Part shown: one piece after another, positions 34,601-49,600 of the stretch
Position numbering within the stretch: position 1 is the first letter of the stretch
Layout of the letters: each line of letters opens with the position of its first letter
Assembly (NCBI RefSeq): GCF_037975245.1
Contig: NC_092572.1
Location: 25,567,489 to 25,631,488, forward strand
Reading direction: 5' to 3'
Origin: Apostichopus japonicus
Lineage: Eukaryota; Echinodermata; Holothuroidea; Aspidochirotida; Stichopodidae
Length of the DNA: 64,000 nt
Program-made: the position numbers and the translations under genes
Notes under the pieces: generated by a model
Told to the model about the DNA's origin: nothing
Database searches by the model: none
The model's input: only the letters and a program-made list of their open reading frames with translations

Positions 34601-37600
34601 AAACTTGCTCTGTATGGTCTTGGTGAGATAATTTTCAATTCATATTTATTTTAAATTTCAATTCATAATTTTGTGCTTGTTTATGGAGTTTTCTCATTCA
34701 TTTCATACTCTATTTTGTTAGTGGGATATAAACCTACTTTAAACGGTTCTCAGTTAACGAAGTTGGTATTTATTATTTATGATGCAGAGATAGCCCCATT
34801 ATCATTTAGTTTTGTTAGTCCTGTTGGCTCCCCCTCCCCCTCCTCCACATACACAAACTGTCAATTTATTGCAATTCTATAAGCATGCTTGCCTCTCACC
34901 CTAAAATTTTTAATCAGACTTCACAACGTTAGTCTTTGTAAGAAGTAAAAATTTTGAAGAACAACTTTTTTTTTTCCTCGAATTGACCGCCTGCCAGATT
35001 AACAGCTTTAAATAGCAGTCCATGAAACTTTTTAGCAGTTTGTGTTTCAAATGTTTTACATTGTGATATCACAATGTTTTTCTGTGATATCACTATGTTT
35101 CACTGTGATATCACAATGTTTTTCTGTGATATCACAGTGTTTTATATGATACATAAAGTGACAGTGATAGAGAAAGAGGCAACAAGAAAAATGAGAATAA
35201 AAAACAAAGATGGAATTCACAGTTGGTCATTTTGGGTCTAACCAACTATCCAACTTTTAAGTTTGTAATACCTAATACAAAAACATAATACCCCAAAATA
35301 ATATTTTGTGGCAGTTATTCACGATAATTTTTAAAAAAGGGCGGAATATTTCAATATTTTAATTCATAATTAATTGTTTTATTCAGGATCCATACGAGAT
35401 GAGCGTCTACACAGAATGTTTCTGCAGGGCAAAGTGTCCATGTTACAACCGAAGGAAAACAGAGATTCATGGTTCAATTTGTTTGTTATTCATCAAAATA
35501 GGTGAGAAGCACAGATAACCTACTCCACATTTTCTGTGTCAATCATTAAAACCATTTACTTGAAGTACAGACAGAAGTATATTATTTTATGTATAATTAT
35601 TGCCATTAAAACACTGTAGATTTTATTACATCATTTCATCGTTCTTGACCTGTGTTTGGTGGACTAGGGTTGGCAGAAGTATATTTTTTCTTTCATGTTC
35701 AAGTGTAGAATTTAAATTAGATTTATGCTTTCAAGTACATGTTTTCTTATATTATTATAGAACTTAAGCTTAACTTAGAATGTGATAATCTAGTGGTAAA
35801 TGTCTCATGAAGGAATTTATAATTTATGAAAAAGTTAGAGGGCCCGACGTTGATTTAATTTGGTAGAAATTTAATCGCTAGAATGGCAGAAAAATTCCTA
35901 TCGCATAATCTTCTCTCTATATCCTGGCTACCTATTTATTTTCTTTGTTCATTTACTTTTAGAGCAAAGCATGGCGAACATAACTACATCCCAGAACAGT
36001 TCCTGAATGAGTTTATCGACCTCGTGGTCTGGGGTCACGAGCACGAATGTCTCGTAGATCCAGTCTGGAATCCAACTCAGAACTTTTTTATCAGTCAACC
36101 AGGGAGCAGTATAGCAACCTCCCTTAGCCACGGGGAAGCCGCTAAGAAGTACGCATTAAAGTTATTTCCCCTACTATTGTTTTTGTCCCTTCTAGATCTT
36201 CATGTTCGTAAAACAAAGAGTCAATTAAACAAACAAGACACAATTTTTAAACATAGCAGCTGATTGTAGATAGCAGAGAAGTACAGAAATGAATTAAGAG
36301 AAATGTACTAAAGTTGGACAACATGGATCGTGGTATTAAAAATGAATTCTACATGGAGAAGAAGCTGTAAAGAGATCAAAACTTGAGGCCACCTAAGAGA
36401 ATTTTTTTAACCTCTTTGAGGGACTAGTAAATATTCTTTGCAAAGAGGGCTCTTTTCAGACTTAAGCTAACGGTTATGGTTGGGTTTGTGTGTCATTTAA
36501 ATAATCACAAAACAGTCGCTACAGAATTATGCTGTGTAAAAGTAAGTTGGCCTGACGTTTCGATCCTAGCAGGATCTTCTTCAAAGGCTAAATGACAAGT
36601 AACAGTAACAGAATGGACAAAAACACGCACAGAATACAGACAGGTTAATGAGCATGGTGAACACAAGAGATAGATGTAAGGGGATTAGTAGACGAAGGAT
36701 GGAGAGAAGAAAGAAAGAAACCAACAGAGGAAGAGGAGAGGTAGGAGATAAACAGTAGAGGGACAAAGAGAGGATTAAGGGAAGGGGGTAGGGAATTATG
36801 CTATCGGTTTTCGTTCAGGTTTTGAATGAGCCATATTCTAATTGTCCATTTATCATCTCATTCTTTGACAGACATGTAGCCCTTCTTCAGGTCCGGAATA
36901 AAGAAATGAAATGCACCAAGATACCCTTGGAAACGGTCAGACAGTTTTTCATCGAAGATGTGTGTCTGCTGGACACAGATTTGGACCCCGCTGACGTACA
37001 CGCTGAGAAGAAAGTGGAGAAATATTGTGCTGCAAAGGTCTGTGGGAAATTATTTTTCTCGGCAATGACGACATAATTTTGCGATGATATATTTCAATAA
37101 AGTTTTTAAGTCAGTCGAGAGATATTTGACATTTCAAGCCTCATTTCGATCTTGACGGTCTGTAAAAAAATCCTAGTTTGGTCTGTTGTATAAATAATCA
37201 ACGAGGTCATTGTTTGGCCAAAATTTCAGTCCCATTTACAGAGATCCAGCAAACAAATTCATTTATACCAATGCATGGTGTCCGGTTTAATAGTTAATGC
37301 CTTTGGTCAAAACTCTTTATTGTTAAATATCAGTTTGTCGTTGAGAAAAACCCTACCTGCAACTATCGACCAACATTTGACTAGAATTAATTTTGATCAG
37401 AACAGAATGTTGATCCTGTTTTGATAATTTTGATTGGTCTAACAGAATGTTGATCCTGTGTCGATAGTTTTGATTGGTATAACAGAATGTTGATCCTGTG
37501 TCGATAGTTTTGATTGGTCTAACAGAATGTTGATCCTGTCTTGATCATTTTGATTGGTCTAACAGAATGTTGATCCTGTCTTGATCATTTTGATTGGTCT

Positions 37601-40600
37601 AGCAGAATGTTGATCCTGTGTCGCTAATTCTGATTGGTTTAACAGAATGTTGATCCTGTCTTGATCATTTTGATTGGTCTAACAGAATGTTGATCCTGTG
37701 TCGCTAATTCTGATTGGTTTAACAGATTGAAGAATTAATTTCGAAGGCAGTGGATGAGCACTCCGGTAATCCAAAGCAGCCTAAATTACCTCTGGTCAGA
37801 CTCAGGGTGAGTTTAATTAATCTGATTTTTGCCTTACAGCTCTCACTATGGATTCAATCTCGAGGTTCTATGGCAATCTTTCTTGATACTATCTTGCAGT
37901 AAATAATCACAAATTCATGACAATGTGCTTATGTTTTTTGCCAGAATTTTGGGGCTATTCGTCAAGTTCTAAGGCAGGGGTTCCCTAACTGGGGTGCATG
38001 AACCCCCAGGGGGTGCCTGAGTCCATCCCAGGGGGTACGTGAGACGTTTCTGAAAGTCAAAACTAGAGTACTTTTTGTTGAACTAAAATCTGATACGTCA
38101 TATAATTTAGTAATGTACAAAAGACGCACCTATGGACAAACTCTTTTCGCGTTCCATACGCATATGTTGCCATACGTACCGTACAGTGCCTGTGATAAAT
38201 AATTGAACTATGAAAAAGACACAGGCCACATGACTTTGGTGAAGTTGGTGTATACATGACAGTACGTTGTGAAGATAAAGAGCTGATCTGATCTTGAAGT
38301 TTCCAAATAAATATTTGTTCATCTCTTATTTTTTTTCCATTACAATATTACACTATGAACTTGATCTTTTGCAAAGCACTGTTATGAGTATTATAGTATA
38401 ATAATGACTCAGATTGTGTCTCGAAAAGTTGGGGGTTCGTGGACAACTCTGACATCCACAGGGGGTTCGTGGGGGGGGATAAAGTTAGGGAAACCCTGTT
38501 CTAAGGAATGAAACATTCAGGGGAGGAACAGAGGGCGATTCTGCCCCGTAGAGTCCCAAAAGAGCTGCGAGCTGATGATTTTAACCCTGCATCTAATGGG
38601 TGATCAATGCCTTCAGCTGTCTTAATGAACATTCTTGATAGGCCATCAGCCTAGGCCAAACGGTTTAACTTTTTCCATGTTTCTTTTGGTTTTATAGGTC
38701 GACTACAGTGGTGGATTCTCAACGTTTAATGTAAACAGATTCGGACAGCAGTTCAGCAACAAGGTCGCCAATCCCAAAGATCTTATCCTGTTCAACAAGA
38801 AGAAAGAAGCGAGAACGAAAAGCGACGGTAACCATGGCAACCAGCAAGATATTAAACCCACCACAAAGTCTATCATAATATACAATTTGATCAAGTAATT
38901 AATTAAGATGCTAATAAACTTGTCCAGCTTTGGGTGAGAAGAACATGTGAGAAGCACACTAAGTTTGAATTTAGTGATGAAACGTTGCTAGCTTCTAATC
39001 ATCAGTTGTTTCATTATTATTAGCAATATCCTTGTTAGTAGTTAAGGCACGGATTGCAGCTAGCTAGCTTTGACATCTCTTGCCTGTGTTTTCTTGGCAA
39101 TTTTCTTCCTGGAGTATTGAAAATGATCTTACATTTTATTTTGTACGATTCCTTTAATTGTTGGAGTTTTGTTTCGCTCTAGATACCAAGCCAGGAGAAG
39201 ACCTCGGTGACTTTCTCCGACCGGAAGCATTAAACACGCAGAGAGTGGAAGATTTGGTGAAAGAATATTTTACCAGCACTGAGAAGGTAACAGAAATCGT
39301 AGAAATTTGTGGGGTTTCTCTCTCTGTATTTGAAACAAAACAAACTAATTTGTGCGTTAATTGTTAAAATACCAAAAAACTGGAATATATAGTGTGCCAA
39401 CAGGAATTCTGTTTTGGGGAAATCATTTTTATCAGGAATCATAGTCTACAAGTTATCCTTTTTTTTTTTTTTTTGTCATGGATGAGGAACTAATACCAGA
39501 GAACTATGAGTTCATATTTTGTTACAGTTATGATTACTTGTTGTTGTTATTATGATTTTAATTATTATGTCAATCTTTGAAAAGGTTAAAAGACTCGATT
39601 AGCGAAGTACTAATCTCCCCCGAGGCATTCTGAAAGCAATTTACAAACCAAAAGGATATAATAAAAGGAAGTTAAATTAAAACAATTAACAAAAGAGAGT
39701 AAACAAACAAAGTAGCCCAAATAGCCTAAGTAATTTAAACCAGACTCTGCTATTTACATAGAAACTGTTCTATACATATACTGGAGTAGGTATCATGATA
39801 CCATACAATGGGGCAACCAACAGCCTAGCTATGAGGTTAGCTTTTGTCATACCTCACTTTAAAAACACAAGAGTGATATTGGAGCAGATGTCATGATACC
39901 AGGCAATGTACCAACCAACAGTCTAGCTGTGAGGTAGGCCATTGTAATACCTCACATTACCTCACATCACATATGTCATGCTACCATACAATGGGGTAAC
40001 AAGCAGCCTAGCTATGAGGTTAGTCTTTGCCATACCTCACACTAAAAACAAAAGACTGATATTGGAGCAGATGTCATGATACCAGGCAATGTACCAACCA
40101 ACAGTCTAGCTGTGAGGTAGGCCATTGCAATACCTCACATTACCTCATATCACACATGTCATCATACCATACAATTGGACAACCAAAAACCTAGTCATGA
40201 GGTCATCCCTCTATATACCTCTGATTAAAAGTGAAATAGGAAAATGCGGATAAATTTGATTCGCACCAATTGCATCATGATCTATGTGTGTTTTGTTATG
40301 TTTAAAGTTTGGCTGCATCTCTTATGATGTATTGCAACATAAGGTAATTTTGAACAGTTCCACCCACTGGGTCATTGTACTTGCATGTTTTGTGTTAGTT
40401 CCACAGACTAGCGGAATAAACCTAGCCCAACGATACGTTATATAGCAGTTACACAGGCTTTAGAAATGGAAAATGCATTTATACAATTCAATGAAGAAGC
40501 GATGAAGCCAATTTTCTTGTGAACTTGTTTCATTTCAAACGCATTTATTGAAGCGAAATCCAATAGTTGTAATTTACAGGGTTTGACTTGGGGTGAACTC

Positions 40601-43600
40601 AAAAAGAAGCTTAAATGAGATTGTAGCGGATTATCCCTCTGAAACAAAGGGGCTTCAGAAATGGAAAATGCATTCATCCAATTTCAATTAAAAAGCGAAG
40701 AAGTCGATTTTCTCATGAACTCGTTTTCATTTCGAACACATTTATTGAAGCGAAATCAAATATTTGTAATTTACAGAATTTGAATTGGGGGTGAACTCAA
40801 AACGAAGCTCAAATGAGTTTTAAAGGGTTATCCCTCCGGGAAAAAAAAAACAAATAACAGAAGTAAAAAAAAATAAATAAAAACAGAATGAAGTAAAGAG
40901 AGAAGAAAAGATAAACAAAGAAAAAATTAATCTTAGCTGTTTTTAATATTAATTGACTTCATTGAATATTGAGCTAGTAAAAATTATTCAGTCACCTAAT
41001 ACTTGATTCAATATGGTTGTATTTGTACGGTGGCTTATTAATGGACATAGGGGGGAAAAAAAGGGCCCCTAAATCTCAAAATTTTGACTTTTAATCTCAA
41101 AATTTTGACTTTTTATCTTAAATATAGACAATCAGTCACACAATAGTCACTTTAATTTGGGTAAACATATGTTGACAATAATTTTTGCTTATATAGCCTT
41201 TTTTGAATAAACGTAAAAGTCTGCTATTTTTTATGCTATTATCCAGCAAACTCCAAACTTTTAACACCTGAAATTTATAATGACAATGATAATGATACGG
41301 GATCTCCCAAAAGGAGCTAGATTTCTCCTTAGCTCTTCCGGGAATCTTTCTTCACAAAAATCTTGGTCATTCAAGCTAAACATGATGGTTGAGTTTGTGT
41401 CTACTCTTAAAGTGCGTATCGATTAATGGAAGGACAGTAGCTAATCTTAGAAATAACTAAAAAAAATTTTATTATTTTTTAAAAATTTCTTTTTTGGTTT
41501 AAAAAGGCAAAGCAACTGGAATTGCTGTCAGAAAAGGGGCTCGGCGACGCCATCAGGGAGTTTGTTGAGAAGAAGGAAAACGATGCAATCCAAGAACTCG
41601 TGAAATACCAGCTAGGGAAGATTCAGACGAGTTTACGACAACGGAACACAAGCGAAGACCATCTCAGAGATGAGGTAAGTGACTCCTGTACCTCCATTTG
41701 TAAAATTTGATTGAAATATTATTCTTTTTTTGTTGGTTCGAAATGTATGTTTTCACGTATTGTGCCAACTGTTTTGTAAAACGCTACCATTTAAAAAAAA
41801 ACTTCCCCCCTTTACACCTCATCCGGCCCCCGACCTGTTCATTGTCCCTTCATCTTGACCTGTTTTCCCTTCACACTGTTGTCAATCTTCCAACATTCAT
41901 TTCGGTATTTCTTATTCTACAGTCTAGTTACCACACAGTATTTTCCTTTAACCTGCCGCACAATGCCCTATGACTATTCATGAACCGACTCATGCAATTG
42001 TTGCTACGTGTGCCGGTGCGTGCTAAAGACTACGAGTGGTCAAAAATATTTGACAGTTGTAAAGCGGTTGTTGGCTTCAATCGGGAAAACTGAACGCGTA
42101 GAGTTTTTATCCCGACCGGCAATCGGCAGTGTGCGGTGGTTTATAACCAAACTTTGTGAGAAACCTACGTTGTTAGAGAACGGACAAGCTGAAAACCTAA
42201 CATAAAACAATGCAATATGAATAACGTTGTTTAATGTGCCTAAGTATCTTGTCCAGAACCTTCCAACACATACAAAACACACAAACAACAAGAACAACCC
42301 AAATACCAAAATGAAATAGAACAGATAACCAACCTCAAAGTCTAAAAACCATCAAACTTTCACCAGACGAAGACACGCTACTATGGTGACCGTGTTGAAG
42401 GTCACCAGAGGGGTGAACGCTAAAAGAGCAGTAACCTTTACAGCTTGTCAACTTCTACAACTACAGTTGCACACTACGTTAGTTTTTGACAAATTTATGT
42501 GACCAATCGATGGCAAGTCAATTTGCTAGTGATCTAGAAGAACACCTGTGGTCAGGAAGCAGTCATTTTGTTAGTTTTTTCAGTATCTCAGTGTGACAGG
42601 GTCAGTTGTTAAAGGAGGTCATCACAATTGAAAGCTAGGTCACAAAGGTTTAGTTTGGTCCGTTCGTGGTCAGTGGGGGCAGTGTGCGGTCGGGCTTAAG
42701 ATCGTCACCACTTATGTAACGAAAAACCCAAGTCAAAGAGTCATTATTATAACATGATTGGCTCTCTAATTGTCAGTTTGGACTTGTTCAAGTATTCAAT
42801 CTATCACATGGAGAAATATGCAAACCAAGGTACTGTAAGTATAAAGCAGAGAAGATCTATGGGTCATATGCCATATCGCATCACCAGATTTGGAGTATGT
42901 TGTAAGTGCCACCTCTTCTAAAAATGACCAAATTTATCGTATGCTTCGAACACCATGAAACAAGCATATATCCTGACAATTTCAGTCACACTGCTTCAAA
43001 TTTGGCCGATTCAAGGCGCTTTGAAATTCCGCAATCTGTCAGTTTTGCAACTGAAATTTTCTGAGTATGCATATATGTCATGTTGCTCTAATCATGCAAT
43101 GAGGGTGGTCATGTTTGTAGTGGGTCCAGTAACAGACATCCGTGATTTTACACGGAATGAACCTGCATAGGTTTAATTAATGTAGTCGAGAACAGTTAAA
43201 ATATTTGAAATTTGTTTCATAACACTTTGAGTTTCCGCATTCTGGTTAGTATTGTAGCAAAGAGAAAAACTTTAATATTATATTAAAAAAAAAAATTAAC
43301 AAAAAAGGAGGCTCAATAGGGAAGAGGGAATTCTGAAAAGAAAGATCACCCGAGAGTTAAAGTTAAAAAAATAAATGGAAAAAAAAAAAAAAATAGGCTC
43401 AAGTGGAAAAGGGAATTCTGGGAAGGAATATCACTGTGCAGTATTTTTGGATTCTGCTTTAAAGTTTTGCCACGTTTTATCATTTCATCAAATTTTGATT
43501 AATTTTGTCCATTTTTATGGGATTTATAGCTTTATAAATCTGTCAAACTGATTATGAGAAATTAATCATGTACGAAGTAAGACTCAATAAAACGTGAGAT

Positions 43601-46600
43601 GTTCACCTTTAAAAGACTGATTTGGTAGAATTATTTATGGTTTATAAACAAAGTTAAACCAAGAAGTGGTTTTAACTTTCAATCATACTAATAAAAAATT
43701 AAGAAAAACCTTAGTGTGTATGTCTCATATCTGGTTGATATTGGATCATTGTAGCGAGAGAAATGTCTGGTTGTAATCTGTCCTGGGTTTGTTAACTGTA
43801 GTGTACAGTTTTCAGCTGAAAAACTGTCAAAGACTTGGTTCGAGTCAACTAGTCACTTCATATTCCGACTTCCTATCTAGTTTGATGCATTTTCTGTAAA
43901 AGGACTACTTGGCAGATTTGTAAGTTTGGACTTTTTCCACAGTTTGTGTGTGGAATACGACATGTAGGAAGGAACTATATTGTTGGAGTTGAGTCCGATT
44001 TCTACTCTTTAACGTTTTTCTGTGGTACGTCAATTTGTTAACGAGTTGCAGGTCGTTCTATTATGATATGGGTGCGAACCCCTTGATATTAGTTAAGGCC
44101 ATTTGACGTCACCTGGCTCAAATGTGCAAACGTTGTGACCACCATAGCTAAGGAAATGTCACATTGACAAGTCTCCTACTTCCATGAGAAGGTGTCATTT
44201 TGATTGTAAATGTACACATTTTTGTGATGGTCAAAATTCATCAAGGGTCAACAAAGACTCAACAGTATCTGCAGAACTTGTATATACAAAACTTTTTCAC
44301 GATACCTTACAAGGATAACATTGGCTCATATTCTGTTACAATGAAATCATCCATCAAACATCAATACAGTTTTGCATTCCGGTTTAAAGATAACTACAAA
44401 CTCAGCTCAGCAGTGTAAGTATTCAAGAACACAACTAATAGCAGTAATTATAGCCTTTTCAACTTTTCAAATTTATTTCAAAACATTTATCAGTATTTAT
44501 TTCAATGAAAATTTAAAAAACAATTACATTTATCTGTATATATGTCTTTTTTATAACACAAATGTTTACAATTTTCTAACTTTGTAACAAAACTATGTCT
44601 GCTAAGAAGGAACATAAGGGAAAGAAAACAGGAGATGGGAGGAAAGGAAATGATGCCCTTATCCCGCCTACGTCTTATATTTTTTGCACAAAAACAAATG
44701 GATATTAAACTGCTCAGAAATATCACCAATTGAAAACAAATATCTCAAGTAGAAGCTTAGCTGAGGTTCTGTGCAGCATTCCCGCCCTTGTACATATTTT
44801 TTTAACCACTGCATCAAAGGACTCATCATCACCAAGGAAAGTTCTGCTTCTGCTTAATTGCCAAGTCATGCTCCAAACATCAATTCAAATAATGAATTTT
44901 TAATAACCTTCCATCTTCTTTACTGTTTTTCTTTCATATTTTGGGGTTTCTTGAAGCATACATGTAAACAGATTAGTAATAATTCCCACAATCATTTTGC
45001 GAATCGAGCACCGAATGTTATGCGGTAAATAATTTAGAAGGTAGCTGCTGCAATTTCATTTAAAGGAAATCTATCTTGGAGTAATCAATTTTCAACGAAT
45101 CTTTAATATATAATTTCCATAGCGACTGCACGACATAATTGTAAGGTCATCCATATCACTATTACAATATTAAGAATTGAGTAATATTAGCAATCGTCGG
45201 GCACAGAATCTGTATGATTTTGCAGGCAAAACATTATAAGCCCTGTGTTACATGCTTATTATCGTCAAAAGAAATTATTGGGCTTCTCTCAAGAGTCAGG
45301 TATGAAGTACAGTAACTGCATGTGTGTTGTAATTCAGGCAAATGCTACTAAGAACCTCAACACTTTAAAAGGGTCATTTCTCAAAAAAGTTAAAAAGTCC
45401 TAGATCTAGAAATACAATTGGCACTGATACTTTGAGTTTATGTCTTATTTTACAACATATATCAAAATGAATTTTATGCTTTTAAGACATCCCTTTAAAA
45501 CGCTGTGAGATCGGCTTGTATTGTTTTGTTTTTGTTGTATATTATTATAACGTTACAACGGAGGTTTGACATTTTGAAAGACCCCCTCTGCCTTTCAAAC
45601 AAACGATTGACAGTAAGCCTTCACTACCATGATTATTTACATATAAAGGCGACAGCATTTTAAGCAATGAGGCTTAGTAATCGGGAGGTTACAGGTTTGC
45701 TATCCAGCCGGGTCATAGTAAGGTGTGTTTTTTTCATCCAAGAGCAATCTATGGTTTTCCCATCTGGAATGACTTTCTAAAATCGAAAAGATTACAAATT
45801 TGAGATAAATTGTTGAAAGTGGAAGCCACCCGACGTGTAACCTGTAATCCATAAGCCCTTGCAGGTTTCTCCAACATGTGTGGTCGCTTAAGGTTTGTAA
45901 AAATAACTGTAAATTATTATTATTATTATTTCCTATTATAATTGTTTTATTATTATTATTATTGCAATATAATTATAATATTTTAATGATTATTATAATA
46001 TAATCAATATCTAATTATAATAATAATATATTATAATTAGTAGGTCTATCTCCCAGGCTACTTATTTTACAGTTCCCTAGTTGCTCCGGCGTTCATTTAT
46101 CTTCTTCTGCCGTTTGAGACCTGTGGGTATCGTATCCGGCTTCTGTTGTGGTTCGTCTGGTGACTCTGTTACCATGGTTACTGAAAGTAGTACTGCCTTG
46201 CATTGTACTCTCCTTTTTACACCTCAAGCGATTCAGTAACTGTAGGAACGCTCTCTTATAACGGCCACTGGTCATGACGTACACCAGAGGGCCCAGGGCC
46301 GAGTGAACGTAGACCAACGTCAGAGCGGACGATCGGAACACCGAGATGAAATTGCTCTGGGCGGTCGTCAGCTCCTCGTAGAGGACCTCAAACTGGTAAG
46401 GCAGAAGGCAGAGGAAGAAGAATATTCCACTCAAGAGTAACGTTAACGTGATCTGCTTCCTGTGCCTTTGGGTGTTGGAAGAGACCGTTGCTATGGGATA
46501 GGCTTTTTTCAGCCGTTTTATTATGAATGCATATAGGGGAAAGTTCAATACGGCTGATAAGAAGAAAGGGAAGACCTTCATCACGTTTCGGTATCTTTGC

Positions 46601-49600
46601 CAGGTGGGGTTCGTCGATTCGCATAGTACTATCTGTGAAGGACAGTCCCCGGATTGGGAGTTGGCCCCCCACATACCGCAGAGAGTCTCTTCCTTGAAGG
46701 AGGGAGGAAACGTCGATGCCACGATTATTGCAAAGACCCAACAGAGGGCGGTGCCGGTCAGGAAATGCTTCCTGTTGCTCGAAAGCTTAACCCTGTGGAT
46801 GTTGATCACGCAGTATAATCTGTCCATTGTGATCAACGTAAACAAGAAGAGGTTGGCAAAGTGGGTCGTCACGGTTACCAACTGAAGCAGACCGCAACCG
46901 TTTGCACCGAACATGGAGGTGTGGAGGTGGTTACGCTCCTGAGGCACGGCCATGTGAAACCGAAGCATCTGTTCACCGATGGCGAAGAGCAGGAAGAAAA
47001 TGTCAGCGAACGCTAAGTTGAGAAGGAAGAAAGTGGTGGCGGTTCTCATGGCCTTCATCCTCAAGGAAACGAAAATGAAGATTGAATTTAAAAGTATCCC
47101 AATCACCAGAATGGAAGGGTTGACAATACCCTTGAAGACATTGTGGTGCAGTAGGACAGGTCCCTCCACGACTTTAAGATCCACCATAGAGAAAGGGTAC
47201 AAGCCTACTGATCCTGTGTCATTAGACCTATCCATCGGTATCTCAGTAGTCAACATTTTGGTGGCATTTAGGTTTTTGCTAGAATGGCTAGTTAGTCGAT
47301 GACCCCTTATTCATTTCCGCAAGGAATATCCACTAAAGGTTTTTTTATTTTCTCGAGTGTTGGAACCTATCTTAGATATTTGGATTACGTCAGTCTACGA
47401 TCGTTGCTAGGAAAGAATGCTAACCCTAACCCCTAAACTTAAATGGTTACTGGTTGCCTAGCAACAGTCACTGTGAAAGATATGTACTGTACTCGCCTGC
47501 TCCCTGCTACAGGATATAATTCAATCATTTAAAAAGGCATAACCGTGATTTATGAATTTTAGAAAAAAAAGTGACCATGGTCCTTGCCCTTATTATGCAG
47601 GTTTGTTGTAGATTAATTATCCATGATAGTAGATATTAATGTAGCCATAAGAATCAGAATACAGGCAGACCTCTTGGAAGATAAATGCAACCGGGCTACA
47701 GGATCAGCCTTAAGTATGATCCTATAGGATACTTCAAAAAATCACAAGATCAGAGTGCTGGTTTCCTGTGTGAAATTATGGTGGATCACATAATTAGAAT
47801 GCAGGTGTCCTGTAGGAAATTGGTAATGGATCACATAGGTAGAATGCAGGTGTCCTTTAGGATACTGTAATGGATCACATAGGTAGAATGCAGGTGTCCT
47901 GTAGGATACTGTAATGGATCACATAGGTAGAATGCAGGTGTCCTGTAGGATGCTAATGGATCACATAAGTATAATACAGGTGCCTTGTCTTTTGACGGAA
48001 AAGAGTTCCTCAGCTTAACACAACATGAAATAGTGACATCCTAGCTTTCCAAGCGCCTTTCTCAGATTGGTGAATAATAGTCTGAATTTCCATACACCTC
48101 AACAAGAATAATGGAACGTATATACTCATGAAAGCTATTAATTATTTGAGTGCTAATGATTACAATAATCCCCAAAACGTATGTGTCCCAAAAGTGCTGA
48201 ACGCTTTTTGAAATAAAATTAGAGGTCTGAACATTTCCCTTCAAGAAAATCAATTTCCTTCTGTAGTTGTCACACAAAGAGTTGGATCTATCTCATTAAC
48301 AAAATTCAGCTTCTCTAAATCTCTCTGGTAAGGTTTATCCTTTCTCCAAAGAGTTCTGCCTAGACTTGCTAAAGGTGGTTATTTCTCAAAATGTAAAATC
48401 CAAGACCACTTTCGGTAAATCTCTCCCAGAGGAAGCAGTCTGCACAATTAATATAAGTCAAATGGTACCTCCTGCAACCCTCCTTAAATGTTCTTTTAAT
48501 CTCCTCTAGTTAATAAAACCTTGTGCACTTTGCATCAAGTTTCACCCTAAACGTCATATATACTTTCCCCTCTTGCTTTGCTCAACACATTTTTTTTAAT
48601 TTTTGTACAATCCCACGTTTTAAACACTCCTGTGTCCAAGCCTCCACATAATCTTCTCCTACTGCCTCCAAAAAAACACACTAAAAAAAAGTCCAGAGGA
48701 AAGCGAAACAAAATTGTTTCTGTTATCGCACCGAAGATTACGTTGACAATGATTAAGTAGTTACGGTGCAATGGTAGACAGGATTCCTTGTCAAGATAAA
48801 TTCATTCCTATTCTCCTGCGGACGGCTCTCTTTCTCCTCTTAAAGTGATATCGTGGAAGCTTCGTCTCTGACTATTTAGACACCAGTGTTGACAGCATTC
48901 CACAATAGCTCAACAGTGTTATCTCTTCTCAAACAACCCAATCCTTGCCCTTTAAGGTAATAATAAAAAAGACACAAATGTTCCAAACAAGAACTGTGAG
49001 GCTTGAGTCCTTGACAGTCTTTAAGAATGAAATAAAAAAAAAGCCAAAAATGAATTAAAAATTAAGAGAGGAAATCCACATTGCTGGAACTTTGACAACC
49101 GACTACAGAGTGTAAATCAGTAGTTGAAATGACTTGGCACCAACTGTATGCCCTCGAGTTGTACGCGACTTTTTCCGTAACAAAATGGCCAAAAAAAGAG
49201 GAAATTATTAAATTAAGACAGTGGGGACAATTTTTTATATTTTTTTAAATAAAAATGCCTGCCAATCGAAAAAGCAATTTATCGGGAACTGGAGGTTTGC
49301 TGATGATTAAATTTTACATCTCCTAAGGTAGGCAGAAATAATTGAAGCCAGATCAGCACTTTTTGGTTATTAATGACGTTCCTTTAAATTGGAAGTCTGT
49401 CTGGTATGTCACAGCTTTCCAGCAAAAAAACTGAAGTAGTGCAAAGTCATTTTCCCCCGTTCGATTCGTCATGGAAGCTTCTAACGCTTTTAATTAAAGG
49501 TTAGGATACCGGAACGGATCACGGCTAGTTTTAAATCGGGACTGACGATGCTTGGATGATTTTTTTTCGACGAGTACACGGGTCAGGGTTTTAGTCTCCA

